A stretch of DNA of 64,000 bases, taken from positions 98,291-162,290 of the forward strand of contig CAMACX010000001.1 of NCBI GenBank assembly GCA_945831575.1. The letters are read 5' to 3'. A program made the position numbers and the translations under genes. Numbering within the stretch: the first letter of the stretch is position 1; every line of letters begins with the position of its first letter. The stretch comes from an uncultured Mediterranea sp. Its GTDB lineage: Bacteria; Bacteroidota; Bacteroidia; Bacteroidales; Bacteroidaceae. A model generated the notes under the pieces. That model worked only from the letters and a program-made list of their open reading frames with translations. It made no database searches and had not been told where the DNA came from. Shown here one piece after another: positions 63,501 to 64,000 of the stretch.

Positions 63501-63771
63501 CGATGAACGATACGACCAGGGTGGCTCCGGGTTGTACGTCGAGCATGAACTTACCGTCCATGTCGGTAATCACGCCATTGGTGGTACCTTTCTCCAATAC
63601 GTTGGCTCCGATCACGGGACCAAAGGCATCGTTGACTGTACCCTTGATTTTCTTGGTTTGCTGCACAGCATGCACGCCCTCTGAGGCGGCATAGAGCTGA
63701 CCGGTGTAGCCCATAGAGAAGAGGGAGCATACACCTAAGAGCAGCGCGGTTTTTCTGAAATGTAGATTCAT
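60529..63771 (-). CDS. SusC-like TonB-dependent outer-membrane transporter
   Basis: 1080 aa. After a signal peptide (about 1-29) comes a CarboxypepD-like domain (about 42-118, IKGTVNDAFGPVIGANVLEKG...VSFIGYTSQEIVV), the TonB box region EEVVVVGYGVQKKK, the plug (DAASCAIYGAAAANGVILVTTK) and a long beta barrel ending GVNVKF. It has no STN domain, so control by an anti-sigma/ECF pair is unlikely; a hybrid two-component or SusR-like regulator is more probable. It imports an unidentified glycan with its SusD partner 14 nt downstream. No glycoside hydrolase lies in the window; upstream genes are beyond the edge. Confidence 0.96.
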   Translation of the reverse strand: MNLHFRKTALLLGVCSLFSMGYTGQLYAASEGVHAVQQTKKIKGTVNDAFGPVIGANVLEKGTTNGVITDMDGKFMLDVQPGATLVVSFIGYTSQEIVVGNQTVINVTLKEDTEMLEEVVVVGYGVQKKKLVTGATVEVKGEDITKLSTTQALGALQSQSPGVNIQAVSGQPGDGFKVTIRGAGTNSDTKPLYIIDGVSGDINNLNPADIERIDVLKDAASCAIYGAAAANGVILVTTKQGKEGKVQVSYDGNIGWQNVYRMPQLLTAKQYMEVQDFVRYNTGVEGHNWANYIDADLLAAYQNGSNPGTNWMEAIRNENAVTTSHALNITSGTDRSKFSAGLGYQYQDGVFGNVVKSDYRRFTARMNSEHVVYRTDDGMDVVKVGQTMYYSHKQNQGIDNGNQYGNMISNMLRANPCIPIYNADGEYFGYEDLKNSGEKGWFNYNSYSTNPIASMSYGQSANNKSTSYNFNLSGYVEIQPIKGLIYKGQLNYNQSSWSWRAYQAAYKLNDQGDSRSIDKAYNQVGLGWGWSTTNTLNYKFNIQKHDFDVLVGTEYGMSKPDYGFTLNAEATNSIFGDLKHAYMSFMKNNTALATVSGSPYGDSRGMSYFGRLNYNFAETYMFSAIMRADGSSIFAPGKRWGYFPSFSAGWVVSNEKFMESSQSWLDFLKLRAGWGQNGNKNAVDNFAYQATFGYDAYSNYSFGNNKDGYTSGASPQRLANEDLTWETSEQLNVGIDARFLGGKLGATIDWYQKTTKDLLLYVPIPSTTGFSEQLKNAGTVRNRGIEVALNWHDQLSKDFKYGINWNMAYNQNEVTEVNSSRKYNEGGNDLLAQNTGYMARFEEGHPIGYFYGYKTAGVIQNQSDLADYVNQYCGGNAANSLQGAGLKPGDLKFVDTNNDGKIDASDKTEIGSPHPDVTMGLTLSAEWKGIDLSVTGYAALGQQVARSWRKFTDGEFENYTTEVYDYWYGEGTSNKYPLLARMNEGVNWQAVSDIYIEDASYFRLQNITLGYDVKRLWKGCPFQQLRIYATAQNLFTITGYKGMDPENGRAINGNEPWVTGVDVGNYPSPRTYMLGVNVKF

Positions 63772-63866
63772 ACTTGTATTTTTCTTAGTTTGTTAATGAG
63801 AGCCCACATGCCAAGGCCGGGGACTCGGGTTGATAATTATGATAAGGTCAATACGTTCTGTCGATT

Positions 63867-63905
63867 GTTTGTAAAGTCCAAACGTGTTTTACCTTATTAA
63901 TAAGG
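63867..63905. promoter_or_regulatory. Palindromes upstream of susC
   Basis: The perfect 14-bp palindrome CCTTATTAATAAGG (63892-63905) and an inverted repeat GTTTG/CAAAC (63867-63871, 63879-63883) lie 96-135 nt upstream of the susC start. These are operator-like sites for a dimeric regulator. No clear TAnnTTTG box was found on the minus strand nearby. Confidence 0.4.
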
Positions 63906-64000
63906 ATCATGGTGTTGTCTTTTATTTCATGTACATAGGCAATTAAGTAAGCGTCCAAACAAGGGATAAATGTCACATATTGCGAGCATTATGAAAACGC

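Overview
The window is a chromosomal segment of a Bacteroidales bacterium, most like Bacteroidaceae and GC-rich by eye. The evidence is Bacteroides-type promoters (TTG, about 20 bp, TAnnTTTG), a SusC/SusD pair with lipoprotein signals, a glycine-lipid acyltransferase pair of the B. thetaiotaomicron GlsB/GlsA type, weak Shine-Dalgarno use, and division and housekeeping genes in a Bacteroidales-like order. No species is claimed. Most of the window is core genome. No phage, transposase, CRISPR array or rRNA operon was seen.

Layout. 0.1-2.7 kb: glsB and glsA (minus), divergent from an ECF-like sigma factor. 2.7-3.8 kb: a gene-free stretch packed with stem-loops and repeats. 3.8-6.7 kb: a MerR/GyrI-type regulator divergent from argS. 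6.8-23 kb: an unbroken division and cell wall (dcw) cluster (rsmH, ftsL-like, ftsI, murE, mraY, murD, ftsW, murG, murC, ftsQ, ftsA, ftsZ) plus a yqeY-like gene, closed by a strong terminator; mraZ is not present in front of rsmH. 23-35 kb: recO, tRNA-Glu with rpsT, gyrB, queH, a NUDIX gene, a large secreted TPR protein paired with a beta-barrel protein, and topA. 35.1-36.3 kb: a second gene-free stretch with a decayed gene fragment and inverted repeats. 36.3-46.5 kb: two thioredoxin-fold proteins (one with WCGPC, one lacking cysteines there), tRNA-Leu, a mannose-1-phosphate guanylyltransferase, HIT, greA, pnp, an Xaa-Pro aminopeptidase and a gamma-carbonic-anhydrase-like protein. 46.6-55.5 kb: waaA, gltX, a PgpH-type HD phosphodiesterase, a two-TM protein and priA. 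55.9-64 kb: an N-terminally truncated AAA/PD-(D/E)XK gene and a minus-strand susC-susD-surface lipoprotein operon at the window edge.

How they work together. The dcw cluster supplies the cytoplasmic and membrane steps of peptidoglycan precursor synthesis (murE, murD, murC, mraY, murG) with the septal synthase (ftsW/ftsI) and the Z-ring (ftsA/ftsZ); the DNPR motif in MurE points to meso-diaminopimelate. waaA (Kdo transfer), the guanylyltransferase (GDP-mannose) and glsA/glsB (glycine lipids) serve the envelope. The SusC/D/lipoprotein operon imports an unidentified glycan.

The best leads for something new are: the conserved-looking but unassigned TPR plus beta-barrel pair (27.9-32.6 kb); an intrinsic terminator between a good promoter and greA, resembling the E. 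coli greA leader; a 20-bp tandem duplication that puts a seven-codon leader ORF directly over the pgpH start codon; a 19-bp direct repeat in the merR-argS divergent region; and several families of short intergenic repeats and inverted repeats.
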